Source: DRYM01 sp964526225 (GTDB lineage: Archaea; Thermoproteota; Thermoprotei_A; EX4484-217-1). From it: DNA of 59,859 nucleotides. Below, in pieces: positions 8,815 through 17,437 of this stretch. The notes under the pieces are model-generated. The model searched no databases. It was not told the origin of the DNA and saw only the letters and a list, made by a program, of their open reading frames with translations. Made by a program: the position numbers and the translations under genes. The stretch's first letter is position 1. Each line of letters begins with the position of its first letter. Where the stretch lies: contig CAZGLL010000007.1 in NCBI GenBank assembly GCA_964526225.1, forward strand, positions 1-59,859, written 5' to 3'.

Positions 8815-9212
8815 TACTCGGTTCTCCCCGCATTAGCTATTTTTATTCCTAGCTCGGAAGCTTTCTTAATTATTTCGAGCCTCTTTCTCCTACCTACTGT
8901 GCTAGCTATGTACACTATGTGCTTCTCCTTATCAACTTTTTCCAAATCACGAACACTATGTACTAACACTATTTCCCTACCTGTTGGATGAAGCCCTCTA
9001 ACAAGCCTTGGCCCCCTATATCCTGAAGAAGGCATTGGCGGGTATCCTTTAAGCTTATGTCTAATCTTATTATCTATACCCCTAGGCCTCCTCCATACTT
9101 CATCAAATTTAGCAAATTTCCACCAAAGAGTTCGTAGAAACCTAGGCCTCCTCCTATTCATAATGTTTCTTAATCTTAATAGTCTCTTAAACACGCCTTC
9201 CTCACTACCCAT
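8814..9212 (-). CDS. rpl32e: Large ribosomal subunit protein eL32
   Basis: 132-aa L32e, with the conserved core PRFLRTLWWKFAKFDEVWRR and PRGIDNKIRHKLKGYPPMPS. ATG 9212, 6 nt after the rpl6 stop. Its C-terminal codons overlap the rpl19e start. Confidence 0.95.
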   Translation of the reverse strand: MGSEEGVFKRLLRLRNIMNRRRPRFLRTLWWKFAKFDEVWRRPRGIDNKIRHKLKGYPPMPSSGYRGPRLVRGLHPTGREIVLVHSVRDLEKVDKEKHIVYIASTVGRRKRLEIIKKASELGIKIANAGRTE

Positions 9213-9218
9213 AGGCTA

Positions 9219-9773
9219 TCATTCCTCCATCGTTCCTTTTTCGTAAACGTATATTCCGTCCATGAAAACTCTTGGGTCATAATCTTTTATTCTAGCTGCT
9301 TTCTCGATGTTTGCTGCTGTTTGTCCTACATGTTCTATGTTTATTCCTTCAACAATAACGTCTTCCCCTTCAACACGAACCGTTACATCATCTCCGAAGA
9401 TTTCAGCATAGCGAGGAGCTTTTTCACCCAAGTAGTTTTCGATAATTATCTTCTTACCCTGAACCTTAACTGATATGGGGAAGTGTGAGTATATTATTTT
9501 CAACTTATACCTATAACCCTTAGTTACTCCGGTAATCATGTTCCTAATGTGGGCCGCAATAGATCCTACAAGGGCTTTCTTTTTCCTATTTGCAAAATAT
9601 GTTTCAACAATTACCTTGTTATCTTCCTTCCTTATAATCACATGTCTTGCATGTGAGAAATCTCTTTCCAAAGTACCCTTAGGTCCACTAACCTTAACCT
9701 TCATACCTTCTACTTCTAATGTTACGTTTTCCGGAATCTCTACTTCTTCAGAATAATGTACAAGCTTAACCAT
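9219..9773 (-). CDS. rpl6: Large ribosomal subunit protein uL6
   Basis: 184-aa L6 with two copies of the L6 fold. Markers are VEGMKVKVSGPKGTLERDFS near the N-terminus and GVTKGYRYKLKIIYSHFP in the linker. It starts at ATG 9773, 21 nt after rps8. Confidence 0.95.
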   Translation of the reverse strand: MVKLVHYSEEVEIPENVTLEVEGMKVKVSGPKGTLERDFSHARHVIIRKEDNKVIVETYFANRKKKALVGSIAAHIRNMITGVTKGYRYKLKIIYSHFPISVKVQGKKIIIENYLGEKAPRYAEIFGDDVTVRVEGEDVIVEGINIEHVGQTAANIEKAARIKDYDPRVFMDGIYVYEKGTMEE

Positions 9774-9794
9774 AATTTATCAACCTCTCTTTGC

Positions 9795-10196
9795 TTAGTA
9801 AACATACGCTAACACTATTCCCCCTATCTTTTTAGCTAAAGCTTCCTTATGGGACATTACTCCTTGAGATGTTGAGAGAACAATTATTCCCATTTCTCTT
9901 GATGGAAGATATTTTCTAAGCCATTCAGGCATGTTAAGCAGGTCAGTATATTTTACAGAAACTCTAGGCTTAATAACACCGCATTTGTTTATTCTACCTA
10001 GAAGTTGAACCTTAATTTTACCCCATCTACCATCGTCTATGTATTCGAATTCACCAATATATCCTTCTTTCTGAAAAACTCTTAGAACATTAGCTATGAG
10101 TTTGGAAGCAGGCATAATTATTGCTTCCTTTTTACCTCTAACCTCATTGTTCCATATTGTTGCTAAAGCGTTAGCTAAGGTATCAAGCATTACCAT
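9795..10196 (-). CDS. rps8: Small ribosomal subunit protein uS8
   Basis: 133-aa S8, a primary 16S rRNA binder. Markers are LDTLANALATIWNNEVRGKK and the C-terminal MGIIVLSTSQGVMSHKEA. ATG 10196 is chosen because GAGGTGA at the rps14 stop lies about 9 nt upstream. Confidence 0.95.
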   Translation of the reverse strand: MVMLDTLANALATIWNNEVRGKKEAIIMPASKLIANVLRVFQKEGYIGEFEYIDDGRWGKIKVQLLGRINKCGVIKPRVSVKYTDLLNMPEWLRKYLPSREMGIIVLSTSQGVMSHKEALAKKIGGIVLAYVY

Positions 10197-10210
10197 TTTT
10201 AGGAATCACC

Positions 10211-10375
10211 TCAATTATATTTTCTGAAACCTAATGTGGGGGCAATCTCTCTAAAACACTGTCTACATAAGTATAAGCCATACCTCCTAATTAGCGGCCC
10301 ATGGGATCCGCATCTAATACATGTTCTTGATCCTTTACCGAACTTTCTTTGAACAGGTAACCTAAACTTTCCCAT
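10211..10375 (-). CDS. rps14: Small ribosomal subunit protein uS14, zinc-binding type
   Basis: A short gene (54 aa) found by translating the space between rpl5 and rps8: ATG 10375 to TGA 10211. The product begins GKFRLPVQRKFGKGSRTCIR and carries a zinc ribbon CIRC-16-CRQC, ending APTLGFRKYN, which is the archaeal S14 signature. The position between L5 and S8 is the universal one. Confidence 0.95.
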   Translation of the reverse strand: MGKFRLPVQRKFGKGSRTCIRCGSHGPLIRRYGLYLCRQCFREIAPTLGFRKYN

Positions 10376-10386
10376 GAAGTAACACC

Positions 10387-10947
10387 CTAAACTATTGTTA
10401 CACCAAACTCTTTAATCATAAACTCTATTGCCTCTTCCTTCTTCACCCTATGACGTAGGGGCACTCTTGAACGGGCTCTTTTCCTACGCATAACACGAAA
10501 GCCCGGTCTCTCAATAGTTACACATACGTCCATTCCGAAAATACCTATTTCGGGATCATATTTTACGCCGGGTATTGAAATGTGTTCTTTTATTCCGAAA
10601 GCGAAATTACCGAATCTATCAAAACTCGAGGCTTTAAGTCTCCAACCAACTGCTTCAAGAGCCTTACGTAGGAACTCTATTGCTCTCTGTTTTCTTAAAG
10701 TAACCATTACAGCTATGTTTTCCCCCCTGTAAATACCGAATTCCCTAATTGTTCTCTTAGCTTTCCTAGGCACTGGTTTCTGTCCTGTAAGCATTTCGAG
10801 AACTTTCATTGCTTTCCGAAGTTTTTCACCGCTTTCTCCAACGCCTATGTTTACTGTAACCTTAGCTATCCTAGGCTTCAGCATAGGATTTTTCTTCCAA
10901 AGTTCCTCATAATTTGTTTGAACTGTAGTCGCAACCGACATCACCAT
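10387..10947 (-). CDS. rpl5: Large ribosomal subunit protein uL5
   Basis: 186-aa L5, a 5S rRNA-binding protein of the central protuberance. Markers are KVTVNIGVGESGEKLRKAMK and the FGIKEHISIPGVKYDPEIGI region. The start is ATG 10947 or ATG 10941; both overlap the rps4e stop (GCATGGTGATG). Confidence 0.95.
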   Translation of the reverse strand: MVMSVATTVQTNYEELWKKNPMLKPRIAKVTVNIGVGESGEKLRKAMKVLEMLTGQKPVPRKAKRTIREFGIYRGENIAVMVTLRKQRAIEFLRKALEAVGWRLKASSFDRFGNFAFGIKEHISIPGVKYDPEIGIFGMDVCVTIERPGFRVMRRKRARSRVPLRHRVKKEEAIEFMIKEFGVTIV

Positions 10948-11711
10948 GCACCTTCAGGCAAGCTTATTTCCGGCTTATCCTTACCTATTACGAAAATGTA
11001 GTCCTGTATTGTTTGAAATCTATTTCCATCCTTATCTTCTAATGTTACAACGTTCATCCTCTTCTTCATTATCCTAGTTATTCCGACGATTCTACCAACT
11101 CTACCAACGTTTCTACCATCAATAACGATAGCTATTGCGCCTTCTTCAAACCTATAATGACCTATTATTTCCTGTTCAGGAACAGTTATTTTTAGTGTAT
11201 CGAATGTTTCGTAAACATCTTCCTCAGGATTTGTTGGGTCGGAAACCCTAATGAGAATGTTTCTTCCATCATGTAAGTTAAGTTGGATGTGACCTCCCTT
11301 AACAGTTGTTTTATTTTCTATTCTTACGAGCTTGTATCTAGCTTCATCCTTACCTATCTCGTGAAGTTTGAAGAATTTGATAGGATAGGGAATAATTCTA
11401 AACCACTTATTTAGCTTTGTTATTTCGAGAACATCCATTAAACCTACAGGGTATTTATAGTTTCTTCTAACTCTTCCATCAACCTTTATGTGTCCTTCAG
11501 CAATTATTTTCTTAGCTTCCCTACTTGTTTTAGCTAGACCAAGTATTTCCCTTACAATTATAAGTAAAGGTAAGCTTCTTTCTAAAGGATGAGGACCCGG
11601 GCTAGGCTTAACAACCCAATGATGCTCCTTCCTAAGTATAGGCCAAAACGCAGGAGCTGCAAATCTCGTTAGGTGCCTTCTACCACCCATTTTACCCATT
11701 TCATGCATCAC
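10941..11711 (-). CDS. rps4e: Small ribosomal subunit protein eS4
   Basis: 256-aa S4e with an S4-like RNA-binding domain, the central HIQLNLHDGRNILI segment and a C-terminal KOW motif (GRNVGRVGRIVGITRIMKKR). Likely start is the ATG at or just after 11711, or the internal MGKMGGRRHLTRFAAPAFWP. Confidence 0.94.
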   Translation of the reverse strand: MMHEMGKMGGRRHLTRFAAPAFWPILRKEHHWVVKPSPGPHPLERSLPLLIIVREILGLAKTSREAKKIIAEGHIKVDGRVRRNYKYPVGLMDVLEITKLNKWFRIIPYPIKFFKLHEIGKDEARYKLVRIENKTTVKGGHIQLNLHDGRNILIRVSDPTNPEEDVYETFDTLKITVPEQEIIGHYRFEEGAIAIVIDGRNVGRVGRIVGITRIMKKRMNVVTLEDKDGNRFQTIQDYIFVIGKDKPEISLPEGAW

Positions 11712-11716
11712 CTAGC

Positions 11717-12115
11717 TTACTCAGCTTCTTCAGAAGAAGCTTTTATTTCAACTTTTCTTCTTTCAATAATTCTCTTCCTATACGGGTCTGAAAGGTCAAG
11801 CTTAGTTACAACAACCTTTGATGGATGTATAGGGTAAAATCTCTGTGTGCCATCAGCTCTCTTAATAGTTACTCCTTCAACAAATATCCTAATTCTTTTA
11901 TAGTCGACCCTAACAACTTTACCTTCATGCCCTCTCCAATTTCCTCTAACAATCCTAACAGTATCTCCTTTACGTACTGGAAGTCTTTTTATTCCATGTT
12001 TTTCTTGAAGCTCCTCTGAAAGTAGAGCATTAAAGAACTTATGTCTTAAGTGAAGTGGGGCATTATAGAAGCTTTTTCTCTGCTTTCTTGGCTGTTTAGA
12101 CTTTGTTAAGCCCAT
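11717..12115 (-). CDS. rpl24: Large ribosomal subunit protein uL24
   Basis: 132-aa L24 (L26e type) with a KOW motif (VRKGDTVRIVRGNWRGHEGK) following the archaeal N-terminal SKQPRKQRKSFYNAPLH segment. It starts at ATG 12115, 15 nt after rpl14. Confidence 0.95.
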   Translation of the reverse strand: MGLTKSKQPRKQRKSFYNAPLHLRHKFFNALLSEELQEKHGIKRLPVRKGDTVRIVRGNWRGHEGKVVRVDYKRIRIFVEGVTIKRADGTQRFYPIHPSKVVVTKLDLSDPYRKRIIERRKVEIKASSEEAE

Positions 12116-12130
12116 TGCTATAGCGCCCTC

Positions 12131-12559
12131 TTAGACTATTATTGTTGCTAATTCAGCTATTTTAGGCCATCTTTCAGCTGCTTCCCTAGCTACAGGTCCT
12201 CTAATTTCCGAACCTTTAGGTATTCCTTCTGGAGTAACTATTACTGCAGCGTTATCTTCGAAAACAACTCTTGTTCCATCAGGTCTACGATAAGGCATTC
12301 TTTGCCTTATTATTACAGCTCTAACTATTTGTTTTCTCATATCTGGTGTGCCTTTCTTTACTGAAGCAACAACTACGTCTCCTACTGACGCCTTAGGTAA
12401 TTGTCTAAGCCTTGTCTTATAACCCGGCACTCCTATAACCATGATTTCTCTTGCTCCACTATTGTCAGCAACTATGAGACTTGTTCCTACCTGTATTCCT
12501 GCGGAAATTCCTCTACGAGTAGTTTCTCCACCGCCTGCTTTCCTTAAACGCTTAACCAT
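12131..12559 (-). CDS. rpl14: Large ribosomal subunit protein uL14
   Basis: 142-aa L14, part of the factor-binding face of the large subunit. Markers are LIVADNSGAREIMVIGVPGY and GDVVVASVKKGTPDMRKQIV. Archaeal length, with an N-terminal extension. It follows rps17 by 7 nt. Confidence 0.96.
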   Translation of the reverse strand: MVKRLRKAGGGETTRRGISAGIQVGTSLIVADNSGAREIMVIGVPGYKTRLRQLPKASVGDVVVASVKKGTPDMRKQIVRAVIIRQRMPYRRPDGTRVVFEDNAAVIVTPEGIPKGSEIRGPVAREAAERWPKIAELATIIV

Positions 12560-12566
12560 AGCTCAT

Positions 12567-12920
12567 TTACCTCTCAACTGCTTTTTCTAATATTTTCACT
12601 ACTACGAAAGATACAGTTTTCGAAATAGGTCTTGTCTCAGCTATTAATACTTTATCTCCTTTTTTAGCGTTAATGCAGGGTGGATTGTGAGCGTGAATCT
12701 TACTCCTCCTTCTCTCGTATCTTCGGAATTTTCTAACGTAGTGTAAATATTCTCTTTCAACAACAACTGTTTTATCCATTTTATCCGAAACAACTGTACC
12801 TTCGAGAACTATTCCTCTAACAGATAGGGTACCGTGGAATGGGCAATTAGGATCATCACATTCTTTTTCCGGAGGCTCTACTCCAGGTAATCCTATGTTT
12901 CTAGCTGGCATTTCTACCAT
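12567..12920 (-). CDS. rps17: Small ribosomal subunit protein uS17
   Basis: 117-aa S17 of archaeal (S11e-like) length. The N-terminal extension has CDDPNCPFHG; the OB-fold core is GTVVSDKMDKTVVVEREYLH. The start overlaps the end of the RNase P gene by 7 nt. Confidence 0.95.
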   Translation of the reverse strand: MVEMPARNIGLPGVEPPEKECDDPNCPFHGTLSVRGIVLEGTVVSDKMDKTVVVEREYLHYVRKFRRYERRRSKIHAHNPPCINAKKGDKVLIAETRPISKTVSFVVVKILEKAVER

Positions 12921-13198
12921 CTACCTCTAACTTTTTTCTTTAATCTTTCCTCGGGTCTTCCAACCAAGATTGACCCGTCGACCACTACTTTTTTCCCGTT
13001 TGGGAGCGTGAATAAAAATTTAGATACAGATTTAAGAACTTTCTTCTCGCCTTCAGATGTTTCTAAAACCAACATATTATAGGTTTCATTGACAACTTTT
13101 CCTTTCAACCCAACATAGCTTTCAGCAAGAGACTCTAAAACTTCAACAAATAAGCCTATGAGTTCATGGTTAACAATGTTTCGAGGAGAATGTTTCAA
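12914..13198 (-). CDS. rnp1: Ribonuclease P protein component 1 (p29/Rpp29/Pop4)
   Basis: 94-aa Sm-like protein of archaeal RNase P, which trims the 5' ends of pre-tRNAs. The core GLKGKVVNETYNMLVLETSEG and the KKVVVDGSILVGRPEERLKK end are diagnostic. It lies between rpl29 and rps17, the standard place. A SUI1 gene, present at this point in many euryarchaea, is absent. Confidence 0.93.
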   Translation of the reverse strand: MKHSPRNIVNHELIGLFVEVLESLAESYVGLKGKVVNETYNMLVLETSEGEKKVLKSVSKFLFTLPNGKKVVVDGSILVGRPEERLKKKVRGRW

Positions 13199-13215
13199 AA
13201 ATAAAACACCTTAAA

Positions 13216-13440
13216 TCACTTACGTTTCTTCCCTTTCCTTTTCTCCCGAAGCTCTTCCTCCCTATTTATTGTTAGTATTCGCGCAATAGTCTTTCTAATT
13301 GCTCTTATTCTTCCAGGATTTTCTAATGTACCAAGTTGTGCCTGCATTCTAAGCTTCATAAGCTCAAGCCTTAGTTCCTGAAGCTTCTTTTCTCTCTCCT
13401 CCCTACTCATAGCCCTAATTTCACGTGCCTTAAGCGACAT
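13216..13440 (-). CDS. rpl29: Large ribosomal subunit protein uL29
   Basis: 74-aa helical-hairpin protein at the peptide exit tunnel. Markers are LKAREIRAMSREEREKKLQE and LRMQAQLGTLENPGRIRAIR. ATG 13440, 6 nt after rps3. Confidence 0.95.
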   Translation of the reverse strand: MSLKAREIRAMSREEREKKLQELRLELMKLRMQAQLGTLENPGRIRAIRKTIARILTINREEELREKRKGKKRK

Positions 13441-13446
13441 ATCCTA

Positions 13447-14109
13447 TCACCCTATCTGACTAGCTTCGTGCACCTCAGATTTCTTAGCTATTTCCTCAGG
13501 AGGAATAATCTCTATGTGATCCATAGGTCTCATGGGCTTAACTATTCTAACCTCAATTCCGTAAACACCAAGTTTGAGGAGAGCATGCGCAACAGCTCTT
13601 TCAACCATTACTGATGTTTGCTCGCCTGTCTTATAGATTCTACCAGCACGATATTTCTCGTAACGTGCTCTTTCACTTGTCAATTTACCGCTAATGACTA
13701 TTTCAGCGCCTAAAGCTCCAGCCTCCATGATTCTACGTAGTGCTATGAAAGCCGCTCTTCTAAAGTGAAATCCTCTCTCAAGAGCTACGGCAAGTCTGAA
13801 TGCTACAATTCTAGCTGAGAGATATGGATTTTCAACTGTTGTAACTGTTATTTGTGGGTTTTCGAGTCCGAATCTTTTCTCAAAAATTTGGGCTAACTGC
13901 CTAATCATAGAGCCTCTTCTACCGATAATTATCGCCGGTCTTTCAGCATAAATGACTATTCTCGTTCCTAAAGGTGTCTTTAAAATGTCGACTCCAGCAT
14001 ATCCCGCCCTATAGAATTCCTTAGCTAGGTACTCGTCGATTTTTGCCTTAATTATTCCTTTTTGAACGAAGAGTTTTTTAACATTAACCATAGCTTTAAA
14101 CCTCTGCAA
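13447..14109 (-). CDS. rps3: Small ribosomal subunit protein uS3
   Basis: 220-aa S3, which lines the mRNA entry channel. It has a KH domain with the GxxG loop in IIGRRGSMIRQLAQIFEKRF and the C-terminal GIEVRIVKPMRPMDHIEI. The start overlaps the end of rpl22 by 14 nt. Confidence 0.96.
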   Translation of the reverse strand: MQRFKAMVNVKKLFVQKGIIKAKIDEYLAKEFYRAGYAGVDILKTPLGTRIVIYAERPAIIIGRRGSMIRQLAQIFEKRFGLENPQITVTTVENPYLSARIVAFRLAVALERGFHFRRAAFIALRRIMEAGALGAEIVISGKLTSERARYEKYRAGRIYKTGEQTSVMVERAVAHALLKLGVYGIEVRIVKPMRPMDHIEIIPPEEIAKKSEVHEASQIG

Positions 14110-14563
14110 CAGCTATTTCAACATGAGTGTACTTTCTAAACCAAGGAGTCGCTCTACCGAAAGCTCTTGGAGTATACTTTTTAAGAACAGGACCTTTCTG
14201 AGCGGCTGCGTGAATTATTTTTAGCCTATCAGCATCTAACCCTTTATTAACGGCATTGTTTTCGGCATTTTCAAGAACTTTCAGTATTTCCTTAGCAGCT
14301 TTAACAGGATATCTTCCGGCGGGCCATTTCCACCTTTCCAAACCTCTATGATGAGCTACTTTGCCATGGTATCTACGGTAAGGTATGGGCTGTTTCTTCT
14401 CAATAACTGCTTTAAGTAGCTCCTTAGCCTTACTAAGCTTCATACCCTTAATAACCCTACATATTTCACGTGCTTCCTTAAGCGAAATAGGAAGATCCCT
14501 ACCGCTAGCTATAGCTGTTTTTTCAGGGTCAAGATTCTTAATGGAATACCCCCATGTTGGCAC
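14096..14563 (-). CDS. rpl22: Large ribosomal subunit protein uL22
   Basis: 155-aa L22, an exit-tunnel protein. Markers are SLKEAREICRVIKGMKLSKA and the long loop with FRKYTHVEIAVAEV at the end. The start is GTG 14563. The usual upstream neighbours S19 and L2 are missing; instead there are 134 nt of spacer and an unknown 90-aa gene. Confidence 0.95.
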   Translation of the reverse strand: MPTWGYSIKNLDPEKTAIASGRDLPISLKEAREICRVIKGMKLSKAKELLKAVIEKKQPIPYRRYHGKVAHHRGLERWKWPAGRYPVKAAKEILKVLENAENNAVNKGLDADRLKIIHAAAQKGPVLKKYTPRAFGRATPWFRKYTHVEIAVAEV

Positions 14564-14697
14564 TCTACCTTACGCCCCACAGTTTACTATCCTACCTATC
14601 GCTTGGTTCTTTACGTAACTAGAGGTAAAAAAATCTTAATCAAACCTACCTAAATAAGTTTCGAAACAGCCTTCATAAAATGCGTAAAAGAAAAACT

Positions 14698-14970
14698 CTA
14701 AATTATGAGTGATGCTTTCTCAAATGTTGGATGTTTCCATGCAATTCTCTCTTTCATTTCCAAATACTTTACATCGCCGTTCTCATGAAGAATAGCTATA
14801 AAACCTTTAGTCTTAGATGAAACAATAAGCCTATATTCTCCTTCCACAATAAGTTCGCCGTCTTCTTTTTCCTTAACACTATACTTTACTATTTCTACAG
14901 GAACCCTTCCACCATGAATTGCTTGAAGCACAGAAACAATTCTCGAAAGAACCTTTCCTTCGTACTCCAT
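14698..14970 (-). CDS. Unknown 90-aa protein in the place of L2-S19
   Basis: I do not recognise this product. It begins with ATG 14970 directly after a GGGGAGTGGTGG stretch that could serve as the ribosome-binding site. The sequence looks like a small mixed alpha/beta protein: a helix (EGKVLSRIVSVLQAIHGG) followed by three or four predicted strands (ELIVEGEYRLIVSS, GFIAILHENGDVKYLEM), with no cysteines and no membrane segment. It sits on the operon strand between rpl23 and rpl22, where L2 and S19 are normally encoded. It has 105 nt upstream and 134 nt downstream, unlike the tight spacing elsewhere in this operon. Confidence 0.7.
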   Translation of the reverse strand: MEYEGKVLSRIVSVLQAIHGGRVPVEIVKYSVKEKEDGELIVEGEYRLIVSSKTKGFIAILHENGDVKYLEMKERIAWKHPTFEKASLII

Positions 14971-15075
14971 CCACCACTCCCCATATTAGTTTGTGTTGGG
15001 AAGATAGTGAATGGAGTTTCCGAAGGAAAACAATGGGGTTGAAGGTTTAAAAACTTTGTTAAATAAGGGAAAATA

Positions 15076-15339
15076 CTACAGTATGCCTAGTCTAGTTGCT
15101 ACTTCGCTTGCACTATATTCGGGCTTTAGTTTTATGTAAGCTACCTTTTCTCCTCTAGGAGTGATGTGGGTGTTTACTTTAGCAACCTTTACGTCAAAGA
15201 GTCTTTCAAAAGCTTGCCTTATTTGATGTTTAGTTGCTTTCCTATCTACGACGAAAACTATAGTGTTTTCTCTTTCTATTTTTAACAATGCTTTTTCTGT
15301 GCTCACAGGTCTTATCAGAATTGTTGCTGGTTCACTCAT
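15076..15339 (-). CDS. rpl23: Large ribosomal subunit protein uL23
   Basis: 87-aa L23, a docking site for SRP at the tunnel exit. Markers are IRPVSTEKALLKIERENTIV and KHQIRQAFERLFDVKVAKVN. The start overlaps the rpl4 stop by 4 nt. Confidence 0.96.
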   Translation of the reverse strand: MSEPATILIRPVSTEKALLKIERENTIVFVVDRKATKHQIRQAFERLFDVKVAKVNTHITPRGEKVAYIKLKPEYSASEVATRLGIL

Positions 15340-16163
15340 AGAAACATCACCTTAAATCTATTCGAGAGTTCTTCAAGAGCTTTAGGCGTATAAACAGTTA
15401 GTCTTCCAGGAACCCCGCCAGGAGCTAAATGGAGAACACTCACATACTTTGCTTCAACAACTGAAACTCCGGGTAAGTTTCTAGCAACCCTTATTAGCGG
15501 CTCTTTCTCATGAACTACGAATAAAATGCTTGTAGGAGTTCTATATCTTCGCCCCCTCATTTTTCCTTTGCCAGCTTTTATTTTCGTTCCCTCTTGAGCT
15601 CTAATAACATCATCCCATAGGCTAAGTTTTTTAAGCGCCTCTTTAAGTTTCTGTGTTGTATCTACCTTAACTATGTCGTCAATCACAACCATAGGTATCT
15701 GCGGAACCTTCTCTACTCTATGCCCCCTATTTTCAACATAGTACCTGTTTGCTGTTGCGGCTAAAGCGCTCACTATTGCTAACCACTTTTCCTTCTTATT
15801 TATTTCCTCATGAATCCTCTTCTCGGGTGTTGGTGGAAAAGCCCTTCTACCACCAACTGTGCTTACAACAAATCTTCCACGAGTACTTCCTTTCTGCCTA
15901 GGTATTCTAGCTAAACCTAAACCTACACCTAAGCTTTCAGCAGAAGTTCTCTTACCAGCCATAGGATCTCTTCCTTTAGGTTGAAGCCTTGCCGTAAATG
16001 ATGATAGGAAAGCTCTCCTGATAAGATCTATTCTTACGGGAACGTAGAATAGGGATGGGGTTTCTATTTTAGAAACTTCCTTACCTTCTAAATCAAACAC
16101 TCTAAGTTCCTTAGGCACCTCCGTTAAAGGCTTAGTAAGGGGCACAAGTATTTCATGAGCCAT
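15336..16163 (-). CDS. rpl4: Large ribosomal subunit protein uL4
   Basis: 275-aa L4 (archaeal L4e/L1e length), with the exit-tunnel loop around GVGLGLARIPRQKGSTRGRF and a conserved GKGKMRGRRYRTP segment. ATG 16163, 2 nt after rpl3. Confidence 0.95.
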   Translation of the reverse strand: MAHEILVPLTKPLTEVPKELRVFDLEGKEVSKIETPSLFYVPVRIDLIRRAFLSSFTARLQPKGRDPMAGKRTSAESLGVGLGLARIPRQKGSTRGRFVVSTVGGRRAFPPTPEKRIHEEINKKEKWLAIVSALAATANRYYVENRGHRVEKVPQIPMVVIDDIVKVDTTQKLKEALKKLSLWDDVIRAQEGTKIKAGKGKMRGRRYRTPTSILFVVHEKEPLIRVARNLPGVSVVEAKYVSVLHLAPGGVPGRLTVYTPKALEELSNRFKVMFL

Positions 16164-16165
16164 TT

Positions 16166-17194
16166 CTAAACACCTTGCTTACTTTCAAGGCTTATGTAGG
16201 TTATTTGTGGTGGATGAGCTGGAATGTATGGTGGTGGTCTAACAGGGTACCTAAGAATTAAGAGTCTCTTCCTAGCTCCAATAACCGATCCTTCAAGCAT
16301 AATGTATGGTCCGCGAATTACACCGTAGCTTATGAAGCCTCCGGCGGGAGTAACTTCTAAACCGTTATCTCCTATTTTCAGGATCCTCTTATTGTATTCT
16401 GTTCTCCTATGGAACCCCATTTGTCCTGCTTGTGGCGTCTCGCTTACAGTTCCGAAACCTGGGCTTCTAGCACCTATTCTCCTACTTCCCTTCCTATGCT
16501 TATGCCATCTTGGAAGTTCTTTAACACCAAACCTTTTAATTACACCTTGGAAACCATGACCCTTAGTGACACCTATTACGTCAACAAACATTCCTTCCTC
16601 GAAAACATCTTTAGCATGTACTTCTTTACCCAGGATTTCTACAGCATACTTGAATCTTTCCTCTACCGAACTACCTCCTCCAATCCTTATTTCAACAATG
16701 TCTGGCTTTTTCTTTGGAATACCTCCAGCAAGTTTAGGTTGTGTTGCCGCTAAAACTCTTATATCAACAATTTTTTCGAGATTATCCTCAATTATTTTAA
16801 GCTTAGGTTCGGGATCCAGCTTCTCAGGTAATGGATGAACTTTTCTAATTATTTCGAGCTCCTTAGGAGGCGTAGTCCAAGCTTCAGTAAGAGTATACAT
16901 GCCCTTGACGGGATGAATGGAGTAAGCTCTAACAGCTAAAACATAAAGTGGAGGAGCATCAAGTATTGTAACAGGCTTAAATATTTCCTGACCATGTGTT
17001 CTAGTGTGAAGTCTATCATCAACCATTAAAACATGGGTCATTCCGGCCTTGTAAGCAGCGAACCCTAATAGTTTAGGCTGAGGAAGCTCCGGATCAGGCC
17101 AAGACCTAACTCTAGGAACTATTCTCGAAGCTCTCTTACGCGGCCTAAGCCCTAAGCTTCCACGACGTGGCGCATGCTTCTTCCTTGCACCCAT
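16166..17194 (-). CDS. rpl3: Large ribosomal subunit protein uL3
   Basis: 342-aa L3 near the peptidyl-transferase centre. Markers are GARKKHAPRRGSLGLRPRKR, DVIGVTKGHGFQGVIKRFGV and HKHRKGSRRIGARSPGFGTV. The start is ATG 17194. Its ribosome-binding site GGGTG (near 17203) lies in a small ACCC/GGGT hairpin, and the 243-nt leader contains a larger hairpin. It opens the ribosomal block after the SPOUT methylase gene. Confidence 0.96.
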   Translation of the reverse strand: MGARKKHAPRRGSLGLRPRKRASRIVPRVRSWPDPELPQPKLLGFAAYKAGMTHVLMVDDRLHTRTHGQEIFKPVTILDAPPLYVLAVRAYSIHPVKGMYTLTEAWTTPPKELEIIRKVHPLPEKLDPEPKLKIIEDNLEKIVDIRVLAATQPKLAGGIPKKKPDIVEIRIGGGSSVEERFKYAVEILGKEVHAKDVFEEGMFVDVIGVTKGHGFQGVIKRFGVKELPRWHKHRKGSRRIGARSPGFGTVSETPQAGQMGFHRRTEYNKRILKIGDNGLEVTPAGGFISYGVIRGPYIMLEGSVIGARKRLLILRYPVRPPPYIPAHPPQITYISLESKQGV

Positions 17195-17437
17195 ACCACT
17201 ACACCCTAAAGGGGTCGCTTGGATTTATGGGTAGAAACTGGTTTATAAGGTCTATGCTCCTCATCAAGTGAGGAGCAATCATAAACCTTGTGGGCCCAGT
17301 AGTGTCTTTAACGAGAGATGCTGTGATAATGTAAGCCGCTAAACATATGAACACTCTAATTTTCGTATTTACCTTAGTATGTCGCTGGTGAAACAAAACA
17401 AAAATCGGTAACGTATAGAAATGGTTACTCGCATACT
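17195..17437 (-). promoter_or_regulatory. Structured leader upstream of rpl3
   Basis: A 243-nt space between the SPOUT gene and rpl3. It holds a perfect 8-bp stem-loop, GCTCCTCA/TGAGGAGC (17256-17276, 5-nt loop). This is enclosed by GGTTTAT/ATAAACC (17240-17246 with 17281-17287) or, as an alternative pairing on the minus strand, AAGGT/ACCTT. Near the gene, ACCC/GGGT (17203-17215) would cover the GGGTG ribosome-binding site. A 65-aa frame across this region (17199-17396) looks unnatural and I do not call it. The layout suggests an autoregulatory leader, but no known family was recognised. Confidence 0.5.

Noticed and set aside
17199..17396. 65-aa open frame upstream of rpl3
   Set aside because: It covers the hairpins of the leader, has odd composition and no ribosome-binding site; better explained as untranslated leader.
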